Assembly: GCA_003550325.1 (NCBI GenBank)
Contig: QKWP01001192.1
Span: 82,865 to 146,864 of the forward strand
DNA length: 64,000 nt
Direction of reading: 5' to 3'
From: Gigaspora rosea
Taxonomy: Eukaryota > Glomeromycota > Glomeromycetes > Diversisporales > Gigasporaceae
Of this stretch, positions 22,701-34,929 are shown piece after piece. Each line of letters starts with the position of its first letter. Position 1 is the first letter of the stretch. The translations under genes were made by a program, and so were the position numbers. Under the pieces are notes generated by a model. That model made no database searches and was not told where the DNA came from. It saw nothing but the letters and a program-made list of their open reading frames with translations.

Positions 22701-22959
22701 TTACATATATTCACCTATCTTATATATATATAATTAGTGTTTTTACTGATTTGTATAAACTTTGTTATTGAAGCTTTCATGTTTTGTACTGTAATATTTG
22801 TAATATTGTATAAAATTGATAATTTGATTGGTTAATAATCACGTGCAGATCTGCAAATTCATCTAAAAAACTAGTCAATCAGACAAACATTATCTAACTA
22901 GAGTACAGTAAGAGTCATTTGTTTTTTGGAAATATTGGGTAGCAAAGTAGTAATCTCAA

Positions 22960-23520
22960 TATGGTTCCCAAAATCGTCGAAAAGAATGGTGTAGATTAGC
23001 AACAGAATAACAGATAATACAAGATAAATTAGTGTAAGAAGCTTGCAGAATGTCTACTGCAAGTAACGAAGGTTGACTTGTTTCGTGTGCTTCAATTTGC
23101 TCTAAGTGTAGTTGATAAGCTCTATTCATATAGAGGAGTCAATTTCCAAGTCTCAAAGAAACTAATAAAAGAATAATAGTAATATATTTCCAAAAAGTAA
23201 AATGTTAATAGTAAGTTGTCAACAAAATTTTAATCTTCAAATTATAAACAAAAATTAATATTCAACAAAAAAAAAAGGAATTCCAAATAAGTAGTAAAGA
23301 AAATAACAAAAGAATAATCAAGAGAATTAATAATAGCCAAAAAAATAAAATTTCTTCCAAATTTCTTCAACAATATCCAAATATTCAAGATGTTTTCTGA
23401 AAGATTTTTGCCAGAAGGCACCAAATGTTACAGTACTGGAAGCCTTTTTTAATTCTAATAAAGTAACAATCACATGGCTCCTAAGATCCCTTTCTTTTGG
23501 GCGTGAAGCAGTGTACAAGA
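22960..23520 (-). pseudogene. Possible two-exon coding remnant, unidentified
   Basis: On the minus strand two protein-like frames occur in tandem. About 60 codons at 23342-23518 contain TFGAFWQKSFRKHLEYLDIV; about 57 codons at 22972-23142 contain NRAYQLHLEQIEAHETSQ. The composition is not that of AT-rich noise, and an intron between them is conceivable. The family is not recognised. Confidence 0.3.
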
Positions 23521-23669
23521 GAGAAGTATAGTTTCCTTTATGTCTGTAAGAAACTATATACTTCTTTAAGGCAGTTTAATAGATACAACAAGAGATAATA
23601 GATAGTTTATTAATTTAACAAGAGGGCTATTTTAAGGCGTCTGTTCTTCAAAAATCCCAAGAGTTTATT

Positions 23670-23843
23670 TTTTTATTTATTTTTTTTTTTTTAAGGTGAG
23701 GCCTTTCTTGTATCTTTATTAGGTAATTTATATAAGTAGTTACATATGGTATATAAACAACTTAAATTGTACAGAGACAAATACATATAAATTATATTCA
23801 AGAATAGAAGCTCAGACTAGTTTATCTGCGACCTAAACCTACT
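23670..23843 (-). mobile_element. 5'-truncated LINE/SINE 3' end with target-site duplication
   Basis: A T-rich run on the plus strand (a minus-strand poly(A) tail) precedes taaggtgaggcc, like the 3' end of the LINE at 27105. A perfect 14-bp duplication cccaagagtttatt flanks it (23656-23669 and 23844-23857). This is a typical target-primed reverse-transcription insertion. Confidence 0.8.
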
Positions 23844-23962
23844 CCCAAGAGTTTATTAATAATAAGAGAGGAGGATAATAAATATAAAAGTAAGTATAAA
23901 ATACAATATCTGAATCTATTTAAAACTAAGGAAAATAAGGACAGTTTATATATCTATTGAGC

Positions 23963-24045
23963 TATGCATCACTATGCATTGTTATGCATTGCTATGCATC
24001 ACTATGCATTGCTATGCATCATTATGTATCATTGTGCATCATTTT
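23963..24045. repeat. 10-bp tandem repeat (ctatgcatca)
   Basis: About eight units of ctatgcatca/ctatgcattg, decaying to ttatgtatca at the right end. Confidence 0.85.
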
Positions 24046-24102
24046 GTATATACAATTACTAAATACAGTTATTTTAATATTTCCTTATTAATTTCTAATT
24101 TT

Positions 24103-24635
24103 TTAATTGGTGATCTGCGAGTCAACCAGAGAGTGGTCATAGTGAAACGTGATACAGATTACTTATAGAAATTAGGGTTTTGCGAATGTGGAGTGCACAC
24201 ATCTAAAACTTTTTTTATACTAAGTTAATCACTCTTCTGACTTAAGAGACTTTTGTAGAGCTCGTCAAGACGCATCTAATGGTGGGTAGAGCGTCAAAAT
24301 CGGCCTGGTGGGTGCTGAGATATCCTTAAAAAACGTTTCTTTTACTATGTAAATTTCTTTGCAAACAATAGTATTGTTTGTAAAAAAATTTACATAGTAA
24401 AAGAAACGTTTTTTAAGGATATCTTAGCACCCACCAGGCCGATTTTGACGCTCTACCCACCATTAGATGCGTCTTGACGAGCTCTACAAAAGTCTCTTAA
24501 GAAGAGTGATTAACTTAGTATAAAAAAAAGTTTTAGATGTGTGCACTCTACATTCGCAAAACCTAATTTCTATAAGTAATCCACGTCACGTTTCACTATG
24601 ACCACTCTCTGGTTGACTCGCGGATCACCAATTAA
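24103..24635. repeat. Near-perfect 533-bp palindrome
   Basis: Left arm from ttaattggtgatctgcgag is mirrored by the right arm ending ccaattaa; the centre is caaacaatagtattgtttg near 24362-24380. The arms contain gacgcatctaatggtgg and tgagatatccttaaaaaac, which recur in the palindrome at 61871-62413. Confidence 0.9.
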
Positions 24636-24887
24636 CTAATTTCTACCAAAATTAACAAAGCTATTTTATAACACAAGTACTAATTTTTACAAGTAAATTA
24701 TAAAACTTGTAATAATAAAAATTGTAATTCTTATATAATCTATAAAGTTGTATTAAGAACAATAAAACTAAAATTAATATTTAAAGTGTTTATTAAAAAG
24801 TTTTAAAATATTGTTTTAATTAAAAAATTTTTGAAATTTGTATATTTTGGGATTATAAGCAATACAATTTATTTTTTTATAAATTTT

Positions 24888-25004
24888 TTTTTTAAACTTA
24901 ACAACTATGCTCTACTTTATTAGCAGTTTACATAAAAAAAAATACATGAACTCAAAGCTAACTATAATATAGGCTAATACCTGGCTTACTCCACTAGTGC
25001 CCAG
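24888..25004 (-). mobile_element. Probable 3' end and poly(A) tail of the LINE at 42184-45418
   Basis: Read on the minus strand, this segment runs from the transposon's target site through aataaagtagagcatag to a poly(A) run at 24888-24899. Joined to 42184 by removing the 17-kb transposon, it gives the minus-strand LINE a polyadenylated 3' end. This is inferred from position and the shared 8-bp target. Confidence 0.5.
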
Positions 25005-25374
25005 AAGGACCCCGAATAATACATATAAAGGTTATATTTAAATTTTGGTTAAAAACAATCCCTTTTTATGAAAATGTTATATTTAAAAACCGGTTATTGC
25101 TCAAAAAGTTATATTTGAAACCGGATAATAGCTTTAATTGCTATATTACCAAAAATGGATAAAAATATTAAAGTTGTATAAGGTTACGTTTAAAAATTGG
25201 GTAAAAAATAGATATTAGGAGTAATATCTGTCTATACGTAAATTAGGTTTTAAACAATTTTAAAACAGTTTAAGCAATATCTACAAAAATAATTGCACAT
25301 AAATCAAGTTTTTAAATTACTTTTAAAATGGTTAAATATACAAGAAATCGACTTTCAAAAACCAAATGGTAGTG

Positions 25375-26370
25375 CATATATCTGATTGTGGTTTAAATGT
25401 AACTTGCAAGTGTGAAAAGATAATCAAACTTAAATGAGCTTATGACGAGTCTTATTTTGAAAGTCATGTTAATGGTGATGGTTGCAAATTTAAAAATGGG
25501 GTTGTTTCAATTTTAAACTTTTTTTCACCAAGTTCAAAAGAAGATAATCAATCTATAACATGATATCCATGTACTGGATTAGACAATTCAATTTATAAAG
25601 CTTATATTAATAGAGTATTTACTCATACTACTCACAGTAGTGCACCAAGAAGGGATATTGTTGCCCGAGAGCTTTTTCTGAAAAAATTTCCTTTAGATAA
25701 GACAGTAAAATATAAAAAACTTACTGAAGAAGAATTGCAATTATTAGATAATGAAATGATTCAGCAATATAAATGGAGAATTGAAGGTTTAGTTGTACGA
25801 TCTGTTTCATGTGAACAATATACTACTTGTTCTTCTAAATTGTGCGATCATTGTAAAGAAGTTCAAAACGATCAGGTTTTTAAAGCATGTATAATATAAT
25901 ATATACAATTATATAAATAAAAATTAATTTATAATATATATCATTATAAATAGAATGCCGTGTCAAAACAAGACAAGCCAAATTCTAAAAAAAAGTTTAT
26001 GCCAAAAATTCAACTTTGAAGTAATCCAATTGCTAAATTTCTTTATAATCAAGATGTTAGTGATCTTTTATATTTAGCAAACAATAATGATAGCAGGACA
26101 AATAATGAAAACTCTTTTTGGACAAAGTTTGCAGAAATGGGTAGAAATGGAAGCTTTAAAAATAAAAAAGTATTCGAAGGCTTATGTCATATAATGGTTC
26201 AAATTGCAGATTGTAAACAACATCAAAAAGGGCTTCAAAATTTTAAATATTCAGATCAATTTTCTGATTTTGTGGTTATACTTGCAAGTCTTAGTCCACA
26301 AGCATATAATATTTTTCGGCAAAATTTAGCTGGACATACTATTCAAAATATTAGATATGAGCATACTGTA
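25375..26370 (+). pseudogene. Transposase gene, N-terminal part (broken)
   Basis: Frames at 25375-25881 and 25950-26370 read in order as one protein. First comes a Cys-containing start (VTCKC), then TTHSSAPRRDIVARELF, EELQLLDNE and CSSKLCDHCKEV, a possible zinc-binding motif. After an intron of about 70 bp come VFEGLCHIMVQIA and VILASLSPQAYNIFRQNLAG. Stop codons at about 25434 and 25561 break the frame. The family is known to me only as unnamed transposase-like proteins of repeat-rich fungi; the DNA-binding role is inferred from the Cys residues and position. Confidence 0.6.
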
Positions 26371-26469
26371 TGAGTAAAACCAAGGAAAAATGAGTACTAA
26401 TCATAACTTATCTTTCCTTGATATCACTTGCATAATTTTATTAGTTTTTATTTTAACTAAATTTATATT

Positions 26470-27100
26470 TTTTTAAGATTACATCATACATCCTCACCTT
26501 ATGTGCTTCATGACCCTGAGTTATGTTTTGAAAATGTAGCACAAGTCAAAAGACTTGCAGATACAATTAAATATAGTGGCCCAATTATTGTATTGTCGGA
26601 TGATACTAATATTAAAGAAAGACTTAGATTTTCTTCACTTCTTGGTTGCGTCGTTGGCTCAACACTTTCAACAGAATTAATTAGAGTTTCTATACATGAA
26701 GATATATATCAGATTGTAAACATGATTAAATCTCATAATGCAATTGCTTCTCAAGTCCGTGTTTATTTACTACAGGTAAATATTACTGTATCTGGTATAT
26801 TTATTATAGAATTTCTAATGTAAATACTGTAAATATTCTATGTATTTATTTTAGATTCCCATTCCAAAATTTCCACCTTGCGTTATTGCGATGATTGCAA
26901 ATAAGGAAAAAGAAACAGCAACAAGTATTTTTGAATTACATAAAAAATTACTTGATATTGCAGCACACCTTCAATTTAAAATTCTTGGATTTGGTGCTGA
27001 TGGAGCCTCAGCAGAATTCAACGCACAAAATCAACTTATGAAGATGGAAACGTCGGAAAGATTAGTTTTCGAAGATAAACTTTATAGTACAGTATATTAA
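26470..27100 (+). pseudogene. Transposase gene, first catalytic part (broken by LINE)
   Basis: Exons at about 26480-26775 and 26854-27100 encode CFENVAQVKRLADTIKYSG, then IIVLSDDTNIKERL with a candidate catalytic Asp, LGCVVGSTLS, and after the intron ILGFGADGASAEF with a second acidic pair. The coding sequence is cut right after the stop near 27100 by the LINE inserted at 27105. It resumes at about 34935. Confidence 0.65.
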
Positions 27101-27274
27101 ATATATATATATATATATTTTTTTTATAAGTGAGGTCTGTCTTTGTTTCCTTCATTAATATTAAAGTAGATATTACAGGATTTCCATAACATGATACATT
27201 AATTTTCGGAAAGGGGAAGGTTAAAGCTAATTTACTTCTGACCTAGACTTAACTAAGGAAGGTCGCAGACCTAG

Positions 27275-29120
27275 CTAGGTTATGTATGCTATAGCAGTAG
27301 TGGATGTGTTATGTGCTATGAAATTATGTGTCCACAATCTATATTTTAATTCTCTAGTCGAAGAAATATCATTATGTGGGGTAGGTGGGGGAATAGGTAT
27401 AAGTCTGTTAGAGGTAGGTATTTTAGTGTTCTTGGCTATGATCGCTCTGCTGGTCTTCCAAATCTTGTATAGGTTTTTAATTATTTTGTGATGGAGTTGG
27501 GAGGTAAGTGAAGCTTGCATTTTTAGATTCATTGAGGGGAAGTAGGTGTCAGTTGTGATCAGACCGATGGGTAATCATTTATCATGTGAAAGGTGGAGGC
27601 GTATAAAACTGTTCACGAAGGGTTGAGTGTTAATGTTAGTTATATTATGTTTAGCGCTGATCTTACGTATGGTTCCTTGGATTATCTTGGAAATGGGGAG
27701 GTCGTTATATGGACATGTGATCCAGTGGGTGCCGTCCTCCTACTATAATTTGCAACGTGGATACCTGGGGTCTAGATGCTCAGACGGGGCCTGGTAGTGC
27801 AGATTTAAGAGATTAGGTAGTTCATTGGATAGTAGCTTGATTTTGAAGGCCTTTAGGATGGATTTTTTTGGATCAGTTTGTAAAGATAGAGGTTTACCAT
27901 CATAAGATAATAATGCGTATGTGTGAGTCCAGTTGATTTTAAATCGTGGGTCACTCCATTCTATAGTCCTGTTCTGTGAGTGCCATTGTGCAATGACTGT
28001 GGTGCTGAAGAGGTGCCGCAGGAAACGTCTTGGATTGTGAGAGATATTGTGTGTAAGAAATTGTACCAAGTACGTATTGCCTATGTATTGGACTTCGAGT
28101 TCTGAGTGAGTTGGTTCTGGCGGGTCAGGTATGAAAAGTATTTCTTTGTATTTAATGGTTAGGTTGGTTTCTTTTGTGGAAATGATAGTTTTTATTGCCA
28201 GTAGGAGTATTGCGTGGTTTATTGTGTGTATTTTTCTGTAGTAGTGAGCAGGTGTGGACAAAATAGTATCGAGTGTGTTTTTTAGGTATTTTGAGTTGGT
28301 TAAAATTTCAGTCTGTTGATGCCGTTTGATTATGGAGATTGCAGCTGCCATTGCTGTGAGTGCAGCTTTGAGCAGTGATGGCCAAGATTTATTATAGATA
28401 TGGAGAACTGTTCGTGGACTACTGATGCTAATTATAGCTGAAGAGGAAGGGGTGTTATTAATTAGAGAGGTAGTATTGACAATTTCTATTTTTATAGGTT
28501 CTCAGTCTCTGTTGCCTATGGGTTGTTGTATGTACAGGTTCCATAGTTTTGAGTTAATGTTGGAGAATGCGTTTGTAAATTTTGAGGTAATTTGGTCGGA
28601 TACTGAGAGCAATGTATGGTCGATGGGAGTTTTGGGGAGGTGATTTTGGTGTTTAATTGCCTGTTTTATACTGGGTATGTGAGCTCTAATTATCAGTGAG
28701 GAGTCGACCTGGGTTGGGATTATTTTTCTAATATCAGCTATGAAGAAACTTTTTGTAAACTTTTCTCTTGTGGGCTTTAGGTCGCAGCTGTAGCATCTAG
28801 TAAGTTGCTTTGTTTGTTTATTGAATTTCCAGTGGCTCAGTCTGGCAGTATTTTCTGTTATACTGCTGATTTTTCCTATGAGACTGCTATATGTGATAAT
28901 CTATTGTTTTTTCGTATTGTTAATCTTGGGTGTTATGAAGAGATTTGGTGTTATAATATTGGTGTTAGGATGGGTACTTTCAGCTAGTAGGTCTTGAATT
29001 TGCTTGAACCAGGTGGGTTGTCTGCCCCTTGGAATTTTCTGAAGGTTGTGAGGTATAGTTTGCCAGTCGATAGTTTCGTCGCAATTGTAGTTCAGGAATT
29101 GTTCTATATATCCAATATCG
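27275..29120 (-). pseudogene. LINE ORF2, RNase H-like and zinc-knuckle C-terminus
   Basis: Continuation of ORF2. The long frame at 27743-28351 begins MAAAISIIKRHQQTEILTNS, like the third RNase H motif (usually TDS; the Asp is Asn here). It is followed by a C-terminal domain ending in a Cys-His pattern, DPRYPRCKL then EDGTHWITCP, separated by two stops near 27740. The last frame, 27275-27532, is the C-terminal tail. Upstream, 28360-29120 is broken into short frames. Confidence 0.7.
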
Positions 29121-29122
29121 TG

Positions 29123-30642
29123 CTAGTTTAGTCTGGTTCGAAGGTATGATCTATTAGGAGTATTGTTAATTATAATATTGATTGGAGTGCCTTGGGTATT
29201 CTGTGGGACTGGCCAGTAGTGATTCATTCTTGTTATTTGTATGTTGAGGGCATGTATAGTGAGAATAATTTGGGCAGAGGTGGTTTTGTTCTCTTTTGTT
29301 GGAAATACGGGTGGTTGTGAGAGGATGGATTGGTTTGTACATGTGGTGTTTTGTAATTGTTGTAACCGTATTTTAAGGGGAGAGGTTAGAAAGTCCGGGT
29401 GATTTAGTGCTTTGGTAAATAGGGAGATGTGTTGAAGGGATTGAATTTGTTTGGTTTGCTTCAGAGCATATATACGGTGGTGAAAAAGAAATGAGTTTGG
29501 GACTGATTTTGCTGATCTGGCTTTATGTTTTACAGATAGTGTATATTTGGTAGTGATCTTTTCACATAGTGATTGTGGTAGGTGAGTGTTTTGCACCCGG
29601 TAAGCTAGCCTCATTAACACTACAGCGTTGATGATATATATCATTTGTTTTTCAGTGATTTTTGCGTATTGCATTTTTTGTATGTCAGCCAAGGCTTCTC
29701 TGACCATAATTTTATGAATTGGGTGGTGTTTTGGTGTTCTAGAGAACCAGCACCCCAGGAATCTAAAGGCCTCAGTTTTTCTATATTGTAGATTAGTGTG
29801 TTCCGAAAGGATATATGTGCATTGTGATCAGAGGAATTTGTAGCTAGTATGGACTTTGTTGGGTTGACTTGGATGTTGGTCAGGTCATAGAAGAAGGTAG
29901 CAGTGTCGATAATTTTCTTTAAGGCTTCTTTTGTGTGCACTATCCAGGTGGTGTAAGCCAAGCAGGCTATGTTGGTACTAAGTGGGAGTGAGTTTGAGGG
30001 GGTTTTGGTATGTAATTCGTAGCCCTTGTTCTCTCTTGTGATTCTGTGGAGTAAAGGGTCGTAGTATATGTGCCATAGTAGGGGAGTGATAGTCTCACCC
30101 TGGTCGATACCGTCTCCTACTTGGTAGGCATCTGTGAGTCCGTATTCTGTGATAACTCAGTTTTGTCTATTTAGAAATAGGTTTGTAATTAGGAGGGCGT
30201 AATGTTTAGGGCATTTGATTCTAAGGAGAGCCTTATGGAGCAGGGGAAGGTGCACTGAGTCGTGTGCTTTGGACATGTCCTGTGACAGAATCCAAAATTC
30301 CTTGTTGTTTATATGTGCGTCCTCAAGTATATTTGTGAAGTGTTGAATGGGTTGGGCAGTTGAGGTGTAAGACAAGGCGACATAGTTGGAAGGAGAGAGT
30401 ATGGGGTATCTCATTAGAATTTGGTTGAGTCAGTTAGTGAGAATTTTTGTGAATATTTTCTGAGTGTGTTCGATTAAGGTGATGGGTCGAGTTTGGTTTA
30501 GTTTGGCTTCGAATTTTTGTTTTTTGGATATGGGATAAATCAGGCTGTATTTACATACTTTTGGGGTGGTGACTAGGTTAATGCAGGAATTAAAGATGTT
30601 TAGTAAAGTGTCAATCGCAGGGAAGGGTAACTGTTTTAGCAT
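29123..30642 (-). pseudogene. LINE ORF2, reverse transcriptase (inactive copy)
   Basis: Frames at 30430-30642, 30157-30414, about 29970-30150, 29641-29961 and 29123-29707 encode successive RT blocks: RPITLIEHTQKIFTKIL, LSQDMSKAHDSVHLPLLHKA with the motif A Asp, GDGIDQGETITPLLW, then ACLAYTTWIV where the catalytic YADD motif should be. The two active-site Asp residues are missing, apparently through a 9-bp deletion. A stop in motif region 30157 and frame changes confirm decay. Confidence 0.8.
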
Positions 30643-31304
30643 TTCGTTAGAGATGCCTTGTGGGCCAGTGGCTTTTTTCAGGGGGAATTTGTGATTGTTT
30701 CTATTATTTCTTCTTTGCTAATTGGTAGGGTGAGAAGTAATTACCATTCTGAGAATATGTGCGGTAGAGGCTCGTAATGTTTTTTCCATGCTTCCCAATA
30801 TTGGATATTGGTTGGGTTTGGTTTGGTCCATTGATTAAAGTGCTATTTCACTCTGTCTTTGATTTCAGTTGGCTCGGTTATAATGGTGTCTGGAAGGTGA
30901 ACATTAGGAAGTGCTACTCTATCTGTATGTCTCCTCAGTATGCTGTCTATCATTGTGGTAGTGTGGTCAGTAAAATTTTTGTATCTGCGTTTGATATAAT
31001 AGTTTATTCGCTCTCTGTGTTCTGCATTATTTTCTAGATTTCTGGCTTTGTGTAGGCCTTTGTGTAATTCCGCTATTAAGGCTTGGGTTTGTGGGAACAT
31101 TTGTGATTGCAGGTTTTGTTCACTGAGGCGTGTGGTGGGATACTCCGTCAAGTCATTGATTTGTTGCATTTTCTCATTTATGTCTTCTACTATGGTAGTG
31201 ATGGATCGTGGGGTTGGATCTGTGAGGATTAGTCTTTTGATCTTGTTGGCAGTCTTGAGGACGCGATAGAGTTTTGTGGCTTTGAAGTTGAAGGCATAAA
31301 ATTT

Positions 31305-32383
31305 TCAGGGAGTTGAGTTGGAAGTGGGGATAAATTTATTTGCTACTTCTTTGACAGCCATGTTCCGTTTATGCCATTGTTTGTTCAAAGTTTTTTTATC
31401 CACTATCGGGGTTTCATTGACGAGTTCAAGCTCAGTCATACGGTTGCTAATGTAGGAGGCAAAGTCCTCCCACAACTCTTTCGTCATCTTGTGGTATAGG
31501 AATGTTTTTCTGGAGTTCCTTTTCTTTCTTTGCATGGGAAAAGTATACGGCAGGAGCCATTTGGTATTAAGAATCATGTGATCACTATTGGTAATTCCGG
31601 TTGCGTATATAGTTGTAATGTTTGAGCAATGGGCAATAATATCAAAGGTAACCCATATGTCATCGATTTGGCTGTGCGAGGTTGATCTGGACCATGTGAG
31701 TTGAGTGATATTGAAATAGTTGATCATGCTCGACATGTGGGTATTTTGCTCATAAAGTGTAAAAGTGAGAAGGACTGGGTGTTGTTGTTGGTTGCTATGT
31801 TGTAGTTGAAATCTCCTAAGACTATAATTTTCATTGATTTTGCTTTGGCTTGTTTGATCCAGTCTGATATGGAGACCTGTGTTCTGTGGGAAATGTGTTG
31901 GTTATTGGATGTGAGATAGACGGAAATGATGCGGGTCCTATTGTGATGTGGGAAGAAAAAGTCCATCATTATGGCAGTTCTGGGGATAGTGCAGATATTG
32001 TGTATGTAGGGTTGTAGGAAGGGTTGTATTGCAATGGCAGTTTCCATGCTTGATTCCTGTATTTTCGTGGTGTGTTTATCACAGTTTAAGGTGTATATTA
32101 AATATAAGGGGTTGGTTAAGTTGAGGTTTCTTTCGTTAGACTCAGCTAGTTTAGTTTCTGTCATAGATATGATGTGGAGGTCATTTTCTTTGCAGTATTC
32201 GAGCCAGGTTTTAAGCTTAAGGTTGTTGTTAATGCCTTGGACATTGTGAGTGGAAATGTTTAGGTATGAGATATCATGAATTGTCAGTTTAGATAGTGCT
32301 TTAGTATTAGTAGTTTTATTGCTTGAGCTGTTTGTATTTCCATCTGTATGGGTACAATTGTGTGTGTTAGGGTCATCGATCAT
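31305..32383 (-). CDS. LINE APE-type endonuclease region
   Basis: Two frames, 31724-32383 and 31305-31736, encode an exonuclease-endonuclease-phosphatase domain: LNISTHNVQGINN, HIISMTETKLAE, IVLGDFNYN and, near the C-terminus, GITNSDHMIL, which carries the SDH catalytic motif. The domain nicks target DNA for target-primed reverse transcription. A one-base frameshift separates the two frames near 31730. The RT follows downstream on the same strand. Confidence 0.8.
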
Positions 32384-34609
32384 GGTTGGGAATCATCAAA
32401 GATATCCCATTCTGGTGGTGGAAGATTAGGGAGGTTTAAGAGGTAGTTCGGAATGAGAGTGATGTTGAAATGTTTTTGAATTGTATTGATAACTTCAGTA
32501 GCTGTGTTGTATTCTGATATGGGAACCTGGGTGGATATGGTTGGGATATTTTCGTTAATGTATTGAGAGAGCTCTTCCAATTTTGGAGGCAAATTCGGCT
32601 TGGCTGAGTTGTCCGGTGTCTGGTCTTTCAGTGTGATATTAATTCATTCCTTGGGCAGTCTGTCGAAGTAGTATATTTCCTGCAGCAGTCGTGATGTATC
32701 AACGAGTTGGCTTGGGGTTGTAATTGGGATAGTAATATGGTATTCTTTTATGTCCTCTATGTTCATGAAAAGTTCTGGTTTGTCCGTTGGGTTAACTTGC
32801 ATTATGTTGTCGGGAAGTGGAATTCTAAATTTGTATTTGCGCTTGATTGCCTGGTTGAAGTCTTGGCTAGTTGTTTATCCTTTATGGGGTACACATAAAC
32901 TATGTCTGTTTTAATTTTGGAAGGGTCATCTGGTAGGGTAGTTTCGCGATTATGTAGTCATTTGGTAGCCTTCCAAATTTATATTTTTTTCGTAGGAGGT
33001 CTATCATGCTTTTGAAGTCTTGGAAAGAAAGCATTGGGTTTATTGAAAAGAGACGGCGTAGGTTTTGTGGCAATCCTTGTGGGGTAAGTGGCAGTGGGTC
33101 TCTGCGTTCAGGAGTAGATAGGTCAAAGTACTGTGGTGGGATACGGTCGAAGTGGTAATATTCTTTTAGCATTGCTCTGTATTCTGATAAGCAGGCTAGG
33201 TTGTCGTAATCGGAGATTGGGAAGTGATCCCGGACTGCGCTATTTAGATCAGTAATCTCGTAGGGAAGAGATGACTTGTTGTCAGTGAAATATAAGCTAG
33301 GAAGTTGGGAGAAGGAGTATATTTTTTTAAGGGCAGCTACTACTGCTCTTGTGTGTCCGCATTCCGAAATAGGTAGGTCGAAAGGTAGGAATTCTATCAC
33401 GTGATCTGGAATTAGATCTGGGCTGTCAGGCAGAGGTTCGAGGTTGTCTGATAGGACCTCCCCCAGAAGCTTTCGCATTGTTTTGAATAGTATAATGTCC
33501 TCTTGTTGGGCGAATTTTGCACAGTAGTATAGTATCGCCATAGTTTGATGTGCATTGGATGTAATGAAATTCAGGTTGGTTATGTAGTTGGCCGCTAGTT
33601 TCTTTTTGAGTATTGTGTAGATTTGATCTCTATTGTTTTTGTTTGTTATTGTAACATTGTGCTGTCTTTTATAGTTTTTCAGAGCCTTATTGAAACTTTC
33701 TTCATATTCGATCTGGTATGCCGGTTTACTCTTTTTGTCTCTGATAAACGTGCAGAAGAAAGCCATGTCCCGATGCTTGAACTTTAATTTGATTGCTAGA
33801 GGTATGTTATAATGCGTCAGTCTGGATAAGATTTTATCGCTAAAGAGTTTTTTTATTTGTATCTGGTCCTTGAGTGTATTTAAAACTGTATCAGGGTTCT
33901 AGTCGTTTGTGTTGAAAGGACGGTCATTTGCTTTTTCTATTGCCTTAGCAACAGCACTTGTCCAGAGTGTAACTAATTTTTGAGACTTTGAGTCGTGTGG
34001 CCGGTTCCGTCTAGCGACTTGGCTGTAGCTTAGGGAGTTTGGCCTGGCAGTTGTCGATTCTATTGTGTGGTTTGACTTGCAGTCCATGTCTATATCATTA
34101 TCTTGGTCGTGTATAAGGGTATTGTGTGAGTTGGTAAGTGCTGTAGTGAATGATGTCATATTGGCTGTAGTTTCGGAGTCGGTTATGATTATCATTTCGG
34201 CTTTGTCCGTGACGTCAATGTCAAAGAAGTCTTCGTCATCAAATTGCATTGTTGTGAATCGGGTGTCACTGGAAAGTAATTGTGAATTAGTAATTTGTGG
34301 ATCTGGTAACTCAGTTTTACGGGGCTGGTAATCCTTGTTAATCTGGGGGCCGGGTCCTGTATTGTCCTTGTCCAAAACCGGATTGTTGTTCTGGTTCATG
34401 TATGATTGTATTGATCCATATTGGGATAATGTCATGGGTGAATCTGGTGGGGGTAAGTCGAATTGCCCACTTTTTTTATTATTGTAGATGGTGTCTTCTG
34501 GGCCAGAGGAGCAGAGTTTTTTTGTTTGGGGTTTGTCTATAGAGTGCGAGTCAGGGGTATTGATGGGTTTATTTGTAGGCTCCATGTGGCATAGGGCAGT
34601 GTTGGACAA
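32380..34609 (-). pseudogene. LINE ORF1 with internal LP-Y repeats
   Basis: Frames at 33899-34609, 32900-33766, about 32600-32895 and 32380-32592 form one decayed ORF1. The N-terminal part is Ser/Thr/Asn-rich and probably disordered, ending SYSQVARRNRP. The second part has six degenerate copies of a motif like LKKIYSFSQLPSLYF, LKEYYHFDRIPPQYF and LRKKYKFGRLPNDYI, spaced about 45-70 residues apart. No CCHC knuckle was seen. The last frame overlaps the endonuclease frame by 4 bp. Function is unknown; a nucleic-acid or multimerisation role is only a guess. Confidence 0.65.
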
Positions 34610-34929
34610 GTGGTGCTCTGTTTTTAGACGTCTCTTGAGTACTTTTCCACCCCAGGGAAGGGTGGTTTTGATGGAGTGTAGTGTGCTTGTGGTGGTAGTT
34701 TTTTTTTTTTTGTTCTTAATATTGGCAGCTCTTTGTTCTTCTTTAATTTTTGGGTGCCTATTGGGCTATTAACAGTATTTATTTAAGCAACTTTCTTGTT
34801 TAAATGTTCTTCTTCTTTTCTTAGTTTTGTGTATGGGTGATCGTCAGAAAGAGTTTTTTTAATGTTTGAAAATTTTAGGATATATAGTATATTAAATATT
34901 AAATCGTAATATAATTAATTATAGATAAA

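Larger units (their letters stand above)
27105..34885 (-). mobile_element. 7.8-kb LINE, minus strand
   Basis: Full-length or near full-length non-LTR retrotransposon inserted into the 17-kb transposon. A 14-bp duplication agtatattaaatat flanks it (27091-27104 and 34886-34899). The 3' end at 27105-27126 is an (AT)n/A-rich tail. In minus-strand order it has ORF1, an APE-type endonuclease, reverse transcriptase, RNase H-like region and a zinc-knuckle end. Removing it rejoins the transposase gene. The RNase H region and the Cys-His knuckle fit fungal Tad/I-type LINEs. Confidence 0.9.

Noticed and set aside
34065-34772. Plus-strand frames of 88-94 codons opposite the LINE
   Set aside because: Shadows of the minus-strand LINE ORF1 and 5' region.
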